This document shows, one piece after another, positions 52,712-61,568 of a stretch of 64,000 nucleotides of DNA. Position 1 is the stretch's first letter. Every line of letters starts with the position of its first letter. The notes beneath the pieces were generated by a model, which ran no database searches, had not been told where the DNA came from, and saw nothing but the letters and a program-made list of their open reading frames with translations. A program made the position numbers and the translations under genes. Origin of the DNA: Alkalitalea saponilacus (GTDB lineage Bacteria; Bacteroidota; Bacteroidia; Bacteroidales; Marinilabiliaceae); contig NZ_FUYV01000001.1 of the NCBI RefSeq assembly GCF_900168165.1, positions 434,001-498,000 on the forward strand. Reading direction: 5' to 3'.

Positions 52712-54886
52712 TCAATTTCTCCTCAGCATTCTCGAAATATTATCAATCAGGTTGTCAATGCGTTCAATGTTTTCGCTCAGGAAGTCAAGCTTTTCGGGGT
52801 TCCCAAAGTCATTCAGCACCGCTTCTTTAAATCCGTGTTGGCGCGGATATACCAGTATGAAGTTGTTTTTCTTCAGGTATTTCTTCAGGTATTTCGGAAT
52901 TCTTGCCATGATACCCTGATAGGAGACTGCATTTTTTCGACTCATGACCACCACTACTCCATCATCTTCGCCTGCTTCGGCAAGAATTACCAGAATATCG
53001 TCGTAATCGTCGAACTCTTTAAACTCAGCAGGTACAGGATGTTTTTTATGCAGCTTGGCAATGACTTTAAGGGTTGATTCCTGCCCGTAAAATAGGAGTT
53101 TGCCCCCGGTATTATCTGCGAGCTTCCAGATTCTCATAATCCAGAAAGCAAATCCCGGTTCTTTTTCGGCGTCGGGCGGGACAATTACCAGATGTCTTTT
53201 TACAGTTGACAGTGGTTGAATAATCCGATATATAAATATGGTTGCATGGCTTTGTGAAAGCAATCCTTCAGTAATGCTGCCCAGAATCGATCCGGCAATT
53301 TTACTTTTGTGGTGCAGACCCATAAATATGTCAGTGATCTTTTGTTCTTTAACAACATTGGTGATGCCGTTTACAACATTAAGATCATATCTGAGTAGTT
53401 CCTGCATGTGTTTATCGGTTGCAGCAGCAACCGTTGCCGCACGTTGTAATGTATTTCTGGCTTCACGTTCTTTCACAGGGTCAAAACTTTCCTGAGAAAC
53501 AACATTTAACCCATACAAGTCACTGTTGGATTTGCTTTTAAGTGTAATGGCCAGATTTACCAATTCTTCAATGGTGTCGGGATGACTTATGGTTACGAGT
53601 AATTTCTCATTATCAGGCTTGGCTTTTTGATTCTTTTCTTCTTCAGTATCACCCACTTGTCGTGCGATATTCTGAGCTCCTTTTTGCGCAACAAAGGACG
53701 CGATGGTACACGTAACCAGGATCATCAGGATGGTCCCGTTCAAAATGTTTTCGTTTAAAAGGCGTATTGGTTCACCGGCATCGGTTTCCCCCAGGATTAC
53801 ATTGTATCCTACCAGAACGGCAGCAAGCGTAGCTGCTGCCTGCGCATTGCTGAGACCAAAAATAACTCGGCGTTCATCTTTGGTAAAGTTGAAAGTTTTT
53901 TGTGTCAGGTAAGCTGCAATGTATTTTGAAGTGGTAGCGGCAACAGTCATTACAATGGCAACCAATATGGCCTCAAAATTTGAAATCAGCACACGAAAAT
54001 CGATCAACATTCCAACTCCAATAAGAAAAAACGGTATAAAAAGAGCGTTTCCCACAAACTCAATACGGTTCATAAGTGGAGAAGTGTTTGGCACCAGCCG
54101 GTTAAGAGCCAGTCCTGCCAGGAATGCACCGATAATGGCTTCCACTCCGGCTAATTCAGCCAGATACGCCGAAACAAATACAACTCCGAGTACAAAAATG
54201 TATTGAGATACTTTGTCTCCATAGCGTTTAAAAAACCATCTTCCTAAAAGAGGAACCAAAAAGGCTACCACTGCAATAAAAATTGCCATGGAAATAGAGA
54301 GAGTCAGCCAAAAACCAGGATCAATTTCGCCTCTGGTCATACCCACTATAACAGCCAAGACAAGAAGAGCGAGCGTGTCTGTAATCATGGTACCTCCGAG
54401 CGTAATGCCAACTACTCTGTTACGGCTTATGCCATACTGGCTTATTACAGGATATGCAACCAATGTGTGCGAAGCAAACATACTGGCCAGGAGGATGGAT
54501 GTTGTCAGGTTAAATCCTAACAAATAGACTCCTGAAAGTATTCCCAATATCATGGGGATGATAAAAGTGTATAGGCCAAATATGATACTTTTTCGACTGT
54601 TTTTCCGAAAATCTGCCATGTCAATCTCCATCCCGGCCAAAAACATGATGTAAAGCAGCCCTACAGTGCCAAAAAGTTCCACACTGCTATCGCGCATCAG
54701 TAAATTAATGCCATTGGGACCAACAACGGCTCCGGCAATAATCAGCCCTATTAAATGGGGAACCTTCAGTAGGTTTAAAACCAATGGAGCAAACAAGATG
54801 ATGAACAGGATGACTGAAAAAATCAACACGGGATTTTCAAGTGGGAAGGTTAATCCGTTTGAATGGAGAATGGAGAGTAACCTCAT
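52712..54886 (-). CDS. CPA2-family cation:proton antiporter with cytosolic UspA-like tail
   Basis: Inner-membrane Na+ or K+/H+ antiporter. The 724 residues have about 12 helices (20-415) with the CPA2 pattern (HLIGLIIAGAVVGPNG, LLYIMFLAGMEIDM, ASHTLVAYPV, GTMITDTLALL with the paired T-D, AIIGAFLAGLALNR). The remaining 300 residues form two alpha/beta domains with universal-stress-protein features (LLVTISHPDTIEELVNLAI, DIFMGLHHKSKIAGSILGSI). The usual KefB-type TrkA-N domain is not present. The tail could sense a nucleotide. Confidence 0.9.
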   Translation of the reverse strand: MRLLSILHSNGLTFPLENPVLIFSVILFIILFAPLVLNLLKVPHLIGLIIAGAVVGPNGINLLMRDSSVELFGTVGLLYIMFLAGMEIDMADFRKNSRKSIIFGLYTFIIPMILGILSGVYLLGFNLTTSILLASMFASHTLVAYPVISQYGISRNRVVGITLGGTMITDTLALLVLAVIVGMTRGEIDPGFWLTLSISMAIFIAVVAFLVPLLGRWFFKRYGDKVSQYIFVLGVVFVSAYLAELAGVEAIIGAFLAGLALNRLVPNTSPLMNRIEFVGNALFIPFFLIGVGMLIDFRVLISNFEAILVAIVMTVAATTSKYIAAYLTQKTFNFTKDERRVIFGLSNAQAAATLAAVLVGYNVILGETDAGEPIRLLNENILNGTILMILVTCTIASFVAQKGAQNIARQVGDTEEEKNQKAKPDNEKLLVTISHPDTIEELVNLAITLKSKSNSDLYGLNVVSQESFDPVKEREARNTLQRAATVAAATDKHMQELLRYDLNVVNGITNVVKEQKITDIFMGLHHKSKIAGSILGSITEGLLSQSHATIFIYRIIQPLSTVKRHLVIVPPDAEKEPGFAFWIMRIWKLADNTGGKLLFYGQESTLKVIAKLHKKHPVPAEFKEFDDYDDILVILAEAGEDDGVVVVMSRKNAVSYQGIMARIPKYLKKYLKKNNFILVYPRQHGFKEAVLNDFGNPEKLDFLSENIERIDNLIDNISRMLRRN

Positions 54887-55075
54887 AGTCGATTTTTACG
54901 ATTGTTTTGCCTTTGTTAAACTGTCTTGTTGCACTAGTTGTTCATTTCAAATATAGATTATTCTGGTTTATATTTTAGGGAAGAATTTGTTAAATAATAT
55001 TATAATACTAATTGCTCCTTTTTTGGAACGATGTGATGAAGCAATATGAGGTGTTTAGTTGAGATTGATACAAAA

Positions 55076-55107
55076 AAAAAGCCGGTCTCATTTGAGACCG
55101 GCTTTTT
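55076..55107 (-). terminator. Terminator overlapping the 3' end of rng
   Basis: AAAAAGCCGGTCTCA / TGAGACCGGCTTTTT is a perfect 15-bp stem with a TT loop, followed on the minus strand by a T-run. The stop codon and last five codons of rng are inside the stem. Confidence 0.88.
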
Positions 55108-56638
55108 GGTTTTTATGATCAGTGATCTTGAACTCTAAAAATGCCATAGAATCAGAAGGTAGCACCTTTAATCCAAATCCATATTTTAATCTCCACTTCA
55201 ATACTTTTGAAGGAAAACCTCTTTTTAAATAGGCATACAGATATGGGTGTACCCACAGGGTCAATTTCTTTAAATTTTGCTGTTGCACAGCTAGCCGGAC
55301 ACTTTGCTCTATTTTGTCATCAAACAGCACCGAGGGGCCAATGGTTCCTGTACCCAAACATGAGGGGCATTTCTCTTCGGTTTCAATTAGCATTTCTGGT
55401 CTGACGCGTTGGCGGGTGATTTGCATCAGTCCAAATTTGCTGAGAGGTAGTATGTTATGCTTGGTTCTGTCAGAAGCCATGGCTTCTTTCATCTTTTCAA
55501 ACACCTTTTGACGGTGTTCGTTATCCTGCATATCAATAAAATCCACCACGATGATTCCGCCCATGTCCCGGAGTCTGAGTTGACGTGCTATTTCTTCGGC
55601 AGCGGCCAGGTTTACATCCAGAGCATTGCTCTCCTGGTTGGATGCCGATTTGGAACGATTTCCGCTGTTAACGTCAATGACGTGAAGCGCTTCTGTATGT
55701 TCAATAATCAGATATGCACCGCTTCTAAATGATACGGTTTTCCCAAAGGACGCTTTTATCTGTTTTTCAATTCCATATTGGTCAAAAATTGGAACATTGC
55801 CATTGTGGAATTTAACAATCTTTTCACGTCCGGGAGCAATTAATTCTATATAGTCGCGGATTTCGCGAAAAACATCTTGATTATTAACATATATGGAATG
55901 AAATGTCGGGTTAAACAAGTCCCTTAAAAAAGCTGTAGTTCTTCCAATCTCTCCAACAACCAATCCTGGTGCTTTGGTTTCCTTCAGTTTGAGAGCGGAC
56001 TCTTCCCAACGTTTCACCAAGGTACGCAACTCCTTGTCAAGTTCAGCAACGCGCTTATCTTCAGCGACGGTACGAACTATCACGCCATAATTCTTTGGTT
56101 TGATGCTCAAAAGTAATCGCTTTAAACGATTGCGCTCTTCCGGGCGCTGAATTTTTTGGCTTACCGAAACCCTGTCGGAGAATGGTATTAAAATCAGGTT
56201 ACGGCCTGCGATGGATATTTCGGAGGTCAGTCGGGGTCCTTTTGTCGAAATTGGCTCTTTGGCAACCTGAACTAAAACCTCTTGTCCCGGGTTTAATACT
56301 TCTGAAATCGTTCCGTTTTTATTTATGTCCTCATCCGGCTTTAGCTTGTGCAATGCAGCGGCTCCTTTTTTAGTCTTTAGCTGGCTTACATATTTTTGAA
56401 GGGTTCGAAATTGTGGTCCAAGATCAAGATAGTGTAAAAAGGCATCTTTTTCGTACCCTACATCAACAAATGCTGCATTTAATCCTGGCATGATTTTCTT
56501 AACTTTCCCAAGATAAATGTCGCCAACGGCAAACTGAACATTGCTTTGCTCTTTTCTTAGTTCCGCCAATTTGCGGTCCTCAAGCAGAGCAATAGTTAGT
56601 TCTTTAGGAGCTACATCAACGTATAGTTCTGCACTCAC
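55088..56638 (-). CDS. rng: Ribonuclease E/G
   Basis: Endoribonuclease in rRNA maturation and mRNA decay. The 516 residues have an N-terminal S1 RNA-binding domain (about 38-130, GDIYLGKVKKIMPGLNAAFVD), the RNase H-like/DNase I-like catalytic part (about 215-410, with VIDVNSGN and VVDFIDM, the magnesium aspartates) and the zinc-link CPSCLGTG. The end (about 430-516) is the short RNase G-type domain; no RNase E scaffold region. The stop lies inside a terminator stem. Confidence 0.93.
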   Translation of the reverse strand: MSAELYVDVAPKELTIALLEDRKLAELRKEQSNVQFAVGDIYLGKVKKIMPGLNAAFVDVGYEKDAFLHYLDLGPQFRTLQKYVSQLKTKKGAAALHKLKPDEDINKNGTISEVLNPGQEVLVQVAKEPISTKGPRLTSEISIAGRNLILIPFSDRVSVSQKIQRPEERNRLKRLLLSIKPKNYGVIVRTVAEDKRVAELDKELRTLVKRWEESALKLKETKAPGLVVGEIGRTTAFLRDLFNPTFHSIYVNNQDVFREIRDYIELIAPGREKIVKFHNGNVPIFDQYGIEKQIKASFGKTVSFRSGAYLIIEHTEALHVIDVNSGNRSKSASNQESNALDVNLAAAEEIARQLRLRDMGGIIVVDFIDMQDNEHRQKVFEKMKEAMASDRTKHNILPLSKFGLMQITRQRVRPEMLIETEEKCPSCLGTGTIGPSVLFDDKIEQSVRLAVQQQNLKKLTLWVHPYLYAYLKRGFPSKVLKWRLKYGFGLKVLPSDSMAFLEFKITDHKNQKAGLK

Positions 56639-56689
56639 TATAAAATAAATTAATTAATAAAATTTCAAAGAACGTTAATTCTTAAACGA

Positions 56690-56723
56690 AAAGAACAAAC
56701 AGACATTGTCCTGTTTGTTCTTT
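56690..56723 (-). terminator. Terminator of the AURKAIP1-like gene
   Basis: AAAGAACAAACAG / CTGTTTGTTCTTT, a perfect 13-bp stem with an 8-base loop, lies between the 30-residue gene and rng; on the minus strand it ends in a T-run. Confidence 0.78.
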
Positions 56724-56743
56724 AAAGTTCTTCTCAGAACAGA

Positions 56744-56836
56744 CTATTTCTTCTTCTTATGTCTGTTTTTTCTTAGTCTTTTTTTCCTCTTATGAGTGGC
56801 CATCTTATGCCTTTTTCTCTTTTTACCACTTGGCAT
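56744..56836 (-). CDS. 30-residue AURKAIP1/COX24-type basic protein
   Basis: Reads MPSGKKRKRHKMATHKRKKR and continues LRKNRHKKKK, 30 residues with 19 lysines or arginines. This composition and the KRKRHKMxxHKRKKRLRK core match the AURKAIP1/COX24 domain (mitochondrial mS38, mycobacterial bS22), a ribosomal small-subunit protein. The gene has its own terminator, and sits between HU and rng. Gene finders often miss it because of its length. A ribosomal role in this group is inferred from homology. Confidence 0.8.
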   Translation of the reverse strand: MPSGKKRKRHKMATHKRKKRLRKNRHKKKK

Positions 56837-56866
56837 CGCAATAGGTTTTAAATTAAAATTCTTCCT

Positions 56867-57151
56867 TTACTTCACGTTATTCTTCACCTTGGTAACAAAG
56901 CTCTTAGAGGGCTTGAAAGAAGGGATGAAGTGTTCAGGGATAATAATGGTTGTGTTTTTAGAAATGTTACGGGCAGTTTTCTCTGCTCTTTTCTTGATGA
57001 TGAAACTTCCGAAACCTCTCAGATAAACATTTTTACCCTTCACCAGGTTGCCTTTTACGGTTTCCATGAAGGCTTCAACAGTCTTCTGTACTGTAACCTT
57101 CTCAATTCCAGTGTTTTTCGAAACTTCGTTTACAATATCAGCCTTTGTCAT
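56867..57151 (-). CDS. HU-family DNA-binding protein
   Basis: Nucleoid protein of 94 residues. It has the HU fold: helical N-terminus (TKADIVNEVSKNTGIEK), then VYLRGFGSFIIKKRAEKTARNI for the DNA-gripping beta arm, ending FKPSKSFVTKV. The proline normally at the arm tip is present within the HFIPSFKPSK end region only, so bending may differ. It starts 28 bp beyond the AURKAIP1-like gene and is divergent from mutY. Confidence 0.94.
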   Translation of the reverse strand: MTKADIVNEVSKNTGIEKVTVQKTVEAFMETVKGNLVKGKNVYLRGFGSFIIKKRAEKTARNISKNTTIIIPEHFIPSFKPSKSFVTKVKNNVK

Positions 57152-57275
57152 TGCTTTTAAAATTATTTAATTATCAGTAAATTAGACACTAGTTTTAATT
57201 TTTCAGATTGCAAATATAAATCCTTTTGGTTTTAAAAAAAAACTAAAAGCGGTATTTTTGGATAAAATTTTAAAA

Positions 57276-58334
57276 ATGACCGATTTCGAACGCTCTTTAA
57301 TTGGATGGTATCATATTAGTAAACGTGATTTGCCGTGGAGAAAAACCAGTAACCCATATCATGTATGGGTTTCAGAAATCATCCTGCAACAGACTCAGAT
57401 ATCACAAGGTACAAATTATTATTTAAACTTTCTAAGTAAATTTCCGGATATTCAACGTCTCGCCAATGCACCAATCGATGAAGTCTTAAAGGTATGGCAG
57501 GGATTGGGTTACTATTCTCGTGCACGTAATTTTCATGAGGCTGCAAAAACTGTTGTGGATCAATATGATGGAATCATTCCATCATCAAAATCCGAGTTGC
57601 AGAAACTTAAGGGCATAGGTCCATATACGGCTGCAGCAATCGCGTCGATTGCTTTTGGTGAAAAGTGTGTTGTAGTAGATGGCAATGTTGTACGGTTGTT
57701 GTCGCGCTATTTTGCTATGGATGTTCCTGTTGATACCGGAAAAGGGCGTAAGGTTATTGAAAAACTGGCAACTAATTTACTTGATGAGGCAAAACCGGGA
57801 GATTTCAATGAGGCCATGATGGATCTGGGTGCTATGGTTTGTAAACCATCAAACCCAGAGTGTAATTCGTGTCCATTAAATTCAGAATGTAAGGCATTTC
57901 ATTTGGGGCAACAAGATGGTTTTCCGGTTAAACTTTCAAAATTGACACGAAAATCGCGTTACTTCAACTATCTGATTGTTACAGATGGATGTTCAATGCG
58001 ATTAAAAAAAAGAGGCAAAGGTGATATATGGGAGGGTTTGTATGATTTTCCGTTGATTGAAACCAACTCGCTTATGTCAACCAAAGACGTTAAGAATAAA
58101 ATAGCAGAATCTTGGATTGGGGCAGAATACAAAGTAAATATTGTGGGAGATGCTGTTCATATTTTGACACACAGAAATATTCACGCCCGATTTTTTTTGC
58201 TTAAGGCAAAAAATGCAAAGGATTTTCCTGAACTTTTCAATGGTAACAAATCAATTAATGTCGCTTTAAACGAGTTAAACAGTTACCCGGTGCCTAAACT
58301 CATCGAAAACAAAATTAATGATCTTTTATTTTAG
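57276..58334 (+). CDS. mutY: A/G-specific adenine DNA glycosylase
   Basis: Removes adenine paired with 8-oxoguanine. From the ATG at 57276 it has 352 residues: helix-hairpin-helix glycosylase domain (about 15-220) with LPWR, the catalytic glutamate in VSEIILQQTQ, LKGIGPYTAAAI and the D in VDGNVVRLLSR; a [4Fe-4S] loop with cysteines in VCKPSNPECNSCPLNSEC; and a C-terminal NUDIX-like 8-oxoG recognition domain (about 230-345). A TTG at 57258 would add six residues; the ATG matches the family better. Confidence 0.94.
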   Translation: MTDFERSLIGWYHISKRDLPWRKTSNPYHVWVSEIILQQTQISQGTNYYLNFLSKFPDIQRLANAPIDEVLKVWQGLGYYSRARNFHEAAKTVVDQYDGIIPSSKSELQKLKGIGPYTAAAIASIAFGEKCVVVDGNVVRLLSRYFAMDVPVDTGKGRKVIEKLATNLLDEAKPGDFNEAMMDLGAMVCKPSNPECNSCPLNSECKAFHLGQQDGFPVKLSKLTRKSRYFNYLIVTDGCSMRLKKRGKGDIWEGLYDFPLIETNSLMSTKDVKNKIAESWIGAEYKVNIVGDAVHILTHRNIHARFFLLKAKNAKDFPELFNGNKSINVALNELNSYPVPKLIENKINDLLF

Positions 58335-58469
58335 GTTGTTAACCCTTAAACGATTAATCATCCGACGTTTTCTTATTTATACGAATATGTAGAATTTGTT
58401 TTGGCAAAGTAAGTTTTGTATTTTAGCTTTGTTAAACTTAATCCATTAACCTTATTATTATATTTGTAT

Positions 58470-58958
58470 ATGGTAAATAAAGTAATATTAGTTGGAAATG
58501 TCGGGAAAGATCCCGAAGTCCGTTATTTCGATAATGATCAGGCAGTTGCTAATTTTCCGTTGGCTACCACTGAACGTGGATTTAAAACCCGCGATGGGCA
58601 GGAAGTCCCCGATCGCACCGAATGGCACAACATTGTTGCATGGCGCGGATTGGCCAAAATTGCCGAATCTTATATCAAAAAGGGGACTCAGCTTTATGTT
58701 GAAGGCCGCATTCGAACACGTTCCTATGATGATGCCAATGGTGTGAGAAAGTATATGACCGAGATTTATGCAGATACCATTAATTTATTAGGGCGTCGCA
58801 GTTCAGGTGATAATGATCAGGCAGGCAGCGCTGATCAACCTATGCAGCATACCTCCTCAAACCAACAGTCTGCGGCACAAAACAATTTAAGTAACAGCTC
58901 AGATCAGGGCTCCTTTAATGCCGGTGAATCCGGGCCTGAGGACGATTTACCATTTTAA
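58470..58958 (+). CDS. ssb: Single-stranded DNA-binding protein
   Basis: From the ATG at 58470, 162 residues: an OB fold (about 1-105, VNKVILVGNVGKDPEVRYF, TEWHNIVAWRGLAKIAESYI, LYVEGRIRTRSYDD), a disordered Q/S/N-rich linker and the acidic tip EDDLPF that recruits partner proteins. The upstream ATG at 58416 would add 18 hydrophobic residues not found in the family. It lies between mutY and gldE, as in many Bacteroidota. Confidence 0.95.
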   Translation: MVNKVILVGNVGKDPEVRYFDNDQAVANFPLATTERGFKTRDGQEVPDRTEWHNIVAWRGLAKIAESYIKKGTQLYVEGRIRTRSYDDANGVRKYMTEIYADTINLLGRRSSGDNDQAGSADQPMQHTSSNQQSAAQNNLSNSSDQGSFNAGESGPEDDLPF

Positions 58959-58974
58959 ATATTAATAGGTAGTA

Positions 58975-60300
58975 TTGGAAGCAGATTCGCTCATTCAGAT
59001 TCAATCAGCACTGATGTTTTTGCAGTTTCAGGCATTTACACCGGGACTATTGCTGTCTATCATCATTATTCTGTTGTTACTGTTAAGTTCGGCTCTCATT
59101 TCCGGATCTGAGGTTGCTTATTTTTCTCTAAAACCAACCGATCTGTCCGAAATGAGAGAGGGGGAAAGCAGAGCTGGCAAGCGTGCAGTTAAGCATTTGG
59201 AGAACCCTGAACTGTTGTTGGCCACCATACTCATCAGTAATAATTTTGTCAATGTAAGCATCGTCATTCTGACTGCTTACATTGTTGGTGAGTTGGTTGT
59301 TTTCACCACGCCAGGGGCATGGCAGTTTATTATTGAGGTGGTGTTTATCACTGGAATGATTCTCCTTTTTGGCGAAATATTGCCTAAACTCTATGCAGGG
59401 CTCTATTCGCGAAAATTTTCTGCTTTCATGGCATATCCGTTATTGGTTCTGTCGCGTTTTTTTAAGCCGGTAAGCATACTAATGGTCAAGTCAACCAATG
59501 TGGTAAACAGGCGATTGGCAAAAAAGATAAAAGGTATTTCTCTGGACGATATATCTCATGCACTGGAACTGACCGATGATAATATTACTGAGGGGAAGGA
59601 TATTCTTAAAGGAATAGTCTCGTTCGGGAATATAAATGTGGAGGAGATTATGACGGCCAGGGTTGATGTTGTGGATCTGGATTTGAAGAGTGAGTTCTCA
59701 AAAGTGATTTCTGTAATTGTTGAGTCGGGATACTCACGTATCCCGGTTTACGATGACGGACCGGACGATGTCAAAGGAATTTTGTACGTTAAGGATTTAC
59801 TGCCCCATCTTGGCAAAGACAATTCATTCAAATGGCAGGGCTTGATTCGCCAGGCCTACTATGTTCCCGATACCAAGCGGATCAACGATCTGCTTCAGGA
59901 ATTTAAAACCCATAAAATACATATGGCCATCGTTGTTGATGAGTATGGTGGTACTTCGGGGATTGTTACGCTGGAAGATATTCTGGAAGAAATTGTTGGC
60001 GAAATCAGTGATGAGATGGATGAAGACGAGATAAATTTCACCATCATGCAGGACGGGTCCTATGTCTTTGAAGGGAAAACTTTGCTGAAAGATTTCTTTA
60101 AGGCCACAGGACTGGTCGAAGATGCTTTTCGTGACGTGTCAGGAGAAGCTGAAACCCTGGCAGGATTGTTGCTCGAAATTAAGGGTGAAATCCCGTTAAA
60201 GCATGAAGTAGTTGAGTATCCGCCCTATAAATTTACAATTATGGCGGCCGACAACCGTCGGATAAAGAAAATCAGATATTTACCAGAAAATAAAGGATGA
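58975..60300 (+). CDS. gldE: Gliding-motility-associated protein GldE
   Basis: Membrane protein of 441 residues needed for gliding or type IX secretion in Flavobacterium; it supports GldD. N-terminal CNNM/DUF21 domain with four helices (about 25-200), a CBS pair (about 215-345, VEEIMTARVDVVDLD, GYSRIPVYDDGPDDVKGILYVKDLL, VVDEYGGTSGIVTLEDILEEIVGEI) and a CorC/HlyC-type domain (about 355-440). The first codon is TTG at 58975; its stop overlaps the gldD start (ATGA). Confidence 0.9.
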   Translation: MEADSLIQIQSALMFLQFQAFTPGLLLSIIIILLLLLSSALISGSEVAYFSLKPTDLSEMREGESRAGKRAVKHLENPELLLATILISNNFVNVSIVILTAYIVGELVVFTTPGAWQFIIEVVFITGMILLFGEILPKLYAGLYSRKFSAFMAYPLLVLSRFFKPVSILMVKSTNVVNRRLAKKIKGISLDDISHALELTDDNITEGKDILKGIVSFGNINVEEIMTARVDVVDLDLKSEFSKVISVIVESGYSRIPVYDDGPDDVKGILYVKDLLPHLGKDNSFKWQGLIRQAYYVPDTKRINDLLQEFKTHKIHMAIVVDEYGGTSGIVTLEDILEEIVGEISDEMDEDEINFTIMQDGSYVFEGKTLLKDFFKATGLVEDAFRDVSGEAETLAGLLLEIKGEIPLKHEVVEYPPYKFTIMAADNRRIKKIRYLPENKG

Positions 60301-60887
60301 AGATGATGCAGTTGGTAAAGCGTTTTGTTTTGGTTGCAGGTGCGATTGCGCTTTTCGTGGCAGGGTGTTCACAAGGAGGAACTCCAAAACCACGGGGCTT
60401 TTTCCGGATTGATTTACCGGAAAAGGAGTATGTTTTTCTTGATACCACCATGCCATATGGATTCGAGTATCCTGTGTATGGAAGAATAGAAACCGATGTT
60501 TCAAGAAGCGCAGAGCCTCACTGGATTAACCTATATTTCCCCCAGTTTAAGGCACGGGTACACATCAGCTATAAAGAGGTTGATGATAATTTGTATGACC
60601 TGCTGGAGGATAACATTCGTTTTGCTTATAACCATGTTGTAAAAGCAGATGCCATTGAAGAGATGCTCTTTTTCGACGAAGAAAAGAATGTGTATGGAAT
60701 GCTGTTTGAAATTAAAGGCGACGCTGCCTCACCGGTTCAGTTTCTTGTGACCGACAGTGCCAGGCATTTTCTAAGAGGTTCGCTTTACTTTCAGGTTCGG
60801 CCAAACAGAGACTCCCTCAACCCGGTTATTGATTTCATTACAGATGATGTGATTCATCTGATGGAAACCATTAAATGGAATGATTGA
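60297..60887 (+). CDS. gldD: Gliding-motility lipoprotein GldD
   Basis: A 196-residue lipoprotein (signal to the lipobox VAGC, residues 21-24) required for gliding and type IX secretion in Flavobacterium johnsoniae. It has the family pattern PRGFFRIDLPEKEY, YPVYGRIETD, WINLYFPQF and QVRPNRDSLNPVIDFI. The start overlaps the gldE stop, so the two are cotranslated. The type IX sorting tail on the arabinanase at 28 kb fits an active system, though the core por/gld machinery is outside the window. Confidence 0.92.
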   Translation: MKMMQLVKRFVLVAGAIALFVAGCSQGGTPKPRGFFRIDLPEKEYVFLDTTMPYGFEYPVYGRIETDVSRSAEPHWINLYFPQFKARVHISYKEVDDNLYDLLEDNIRFAYNHVVKADAIEEMLFFDEEKNVYGMLFEIKGDAASPVQFLVTDSARHFLRGSLYFQVRPNRDSLNPVIDFITDDVIHLMETIKWND

Positions 60888-60896
60888 TATTGTATT

Positions 60897-61526
60897 ATGC
60901 CGGTTGTATTTGAAACGAATAAAGAAAACAGATCTTTCCTCTCAGTCTGGAAAATTAAAGAAACAGAAAAGCAACTCGCCGAGTTGCTTTCTTTTACCGA
61001 TTTGATGCGAAATCAGTTAAAACTGATTTCCAATCCTGAAAAACGTTTGGAATGGCTGGCTTCACGATTGTTGATTCAGAGACTGACCGGTTTGCCTCCA
61101 TGCGTTAGTCATACCTCTTCGGGAAAACCAAATCTTAACAAATCAGATCTTAACGTCACCATTTCACATACCAAGGGGTTTGCTACAGTGCTGGTGTCCA
61201 CTCAAATATGTGGTGTTGACATGGAGTATCCCTCTCCCAGGATATCAAAATTAAGTGAGCGATTTGTAAATCCTACAGAAGAGAAATTCATATCCGGAAG
61301 AGATGAACCCACTTACCATGCCGTAATTTGGTGCGCCAAGGAGACTTTATATAAGACAGCAGGAATTCAGGGCATCATTTTTAAAGATCAAATGTTAATT
61401 GATCCCTTTTTGCCGGAAAAATCAGGAACGCTCTCCGGGAGAATCCTTTTTGAGGATTCTCCTTGTCAGGTATATGATCTTTCTTACAAAATCACCGATG
61501 AATATTATCTTGTATGGCATTGGTAA
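60897..61526 (+). CDS. 4'-phosphopantetheinyl transferase superfamily protein
   Basis: Transfers the phosphopantetheine arm from CoA to carrier proteins. The 209 residues have the Sfp-type motifs: CGVDMEY (magnesium-binding, about 103-109, the usual GxDxE) and WCAKETLYK (about 142-150, WxxKEALxK-like), with SHTKGFATV upstream. In Bacteroidota this gene commonly follows gldD; whether it serves fatty acid ACP (AcpS) or a secondary pathway is not readable. Confidence 0.87.
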   Translation: MPVVFETNKENRSFLSVWKIKETEKQLAELLSFTDLMRNQLKLISNPEKRLEWLASRLLIQRLTGLPPCVSHTSSGKPNLNKSDLNVTISHTKGFATVLVSTQICGVDMEYPSPRISKLSERFVNPTEEKFISGRDEPTYHAVIWCAKETLYKTAGIQGIIFKDQMLIDPFLPEKSGTLSGRILFEDSPCQVYDLSYKITDEYYLVWHW

Positions 61527-61568
61527 TTAGGTTACATTTGTATTTGTTGAATAAGATTTGAAGACACC

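Noticed and set aside
56867-57151. IHF rather than HU
   Set aside because: The sequence does not separate the two subfamilies clearly, so only the family-level call is given.
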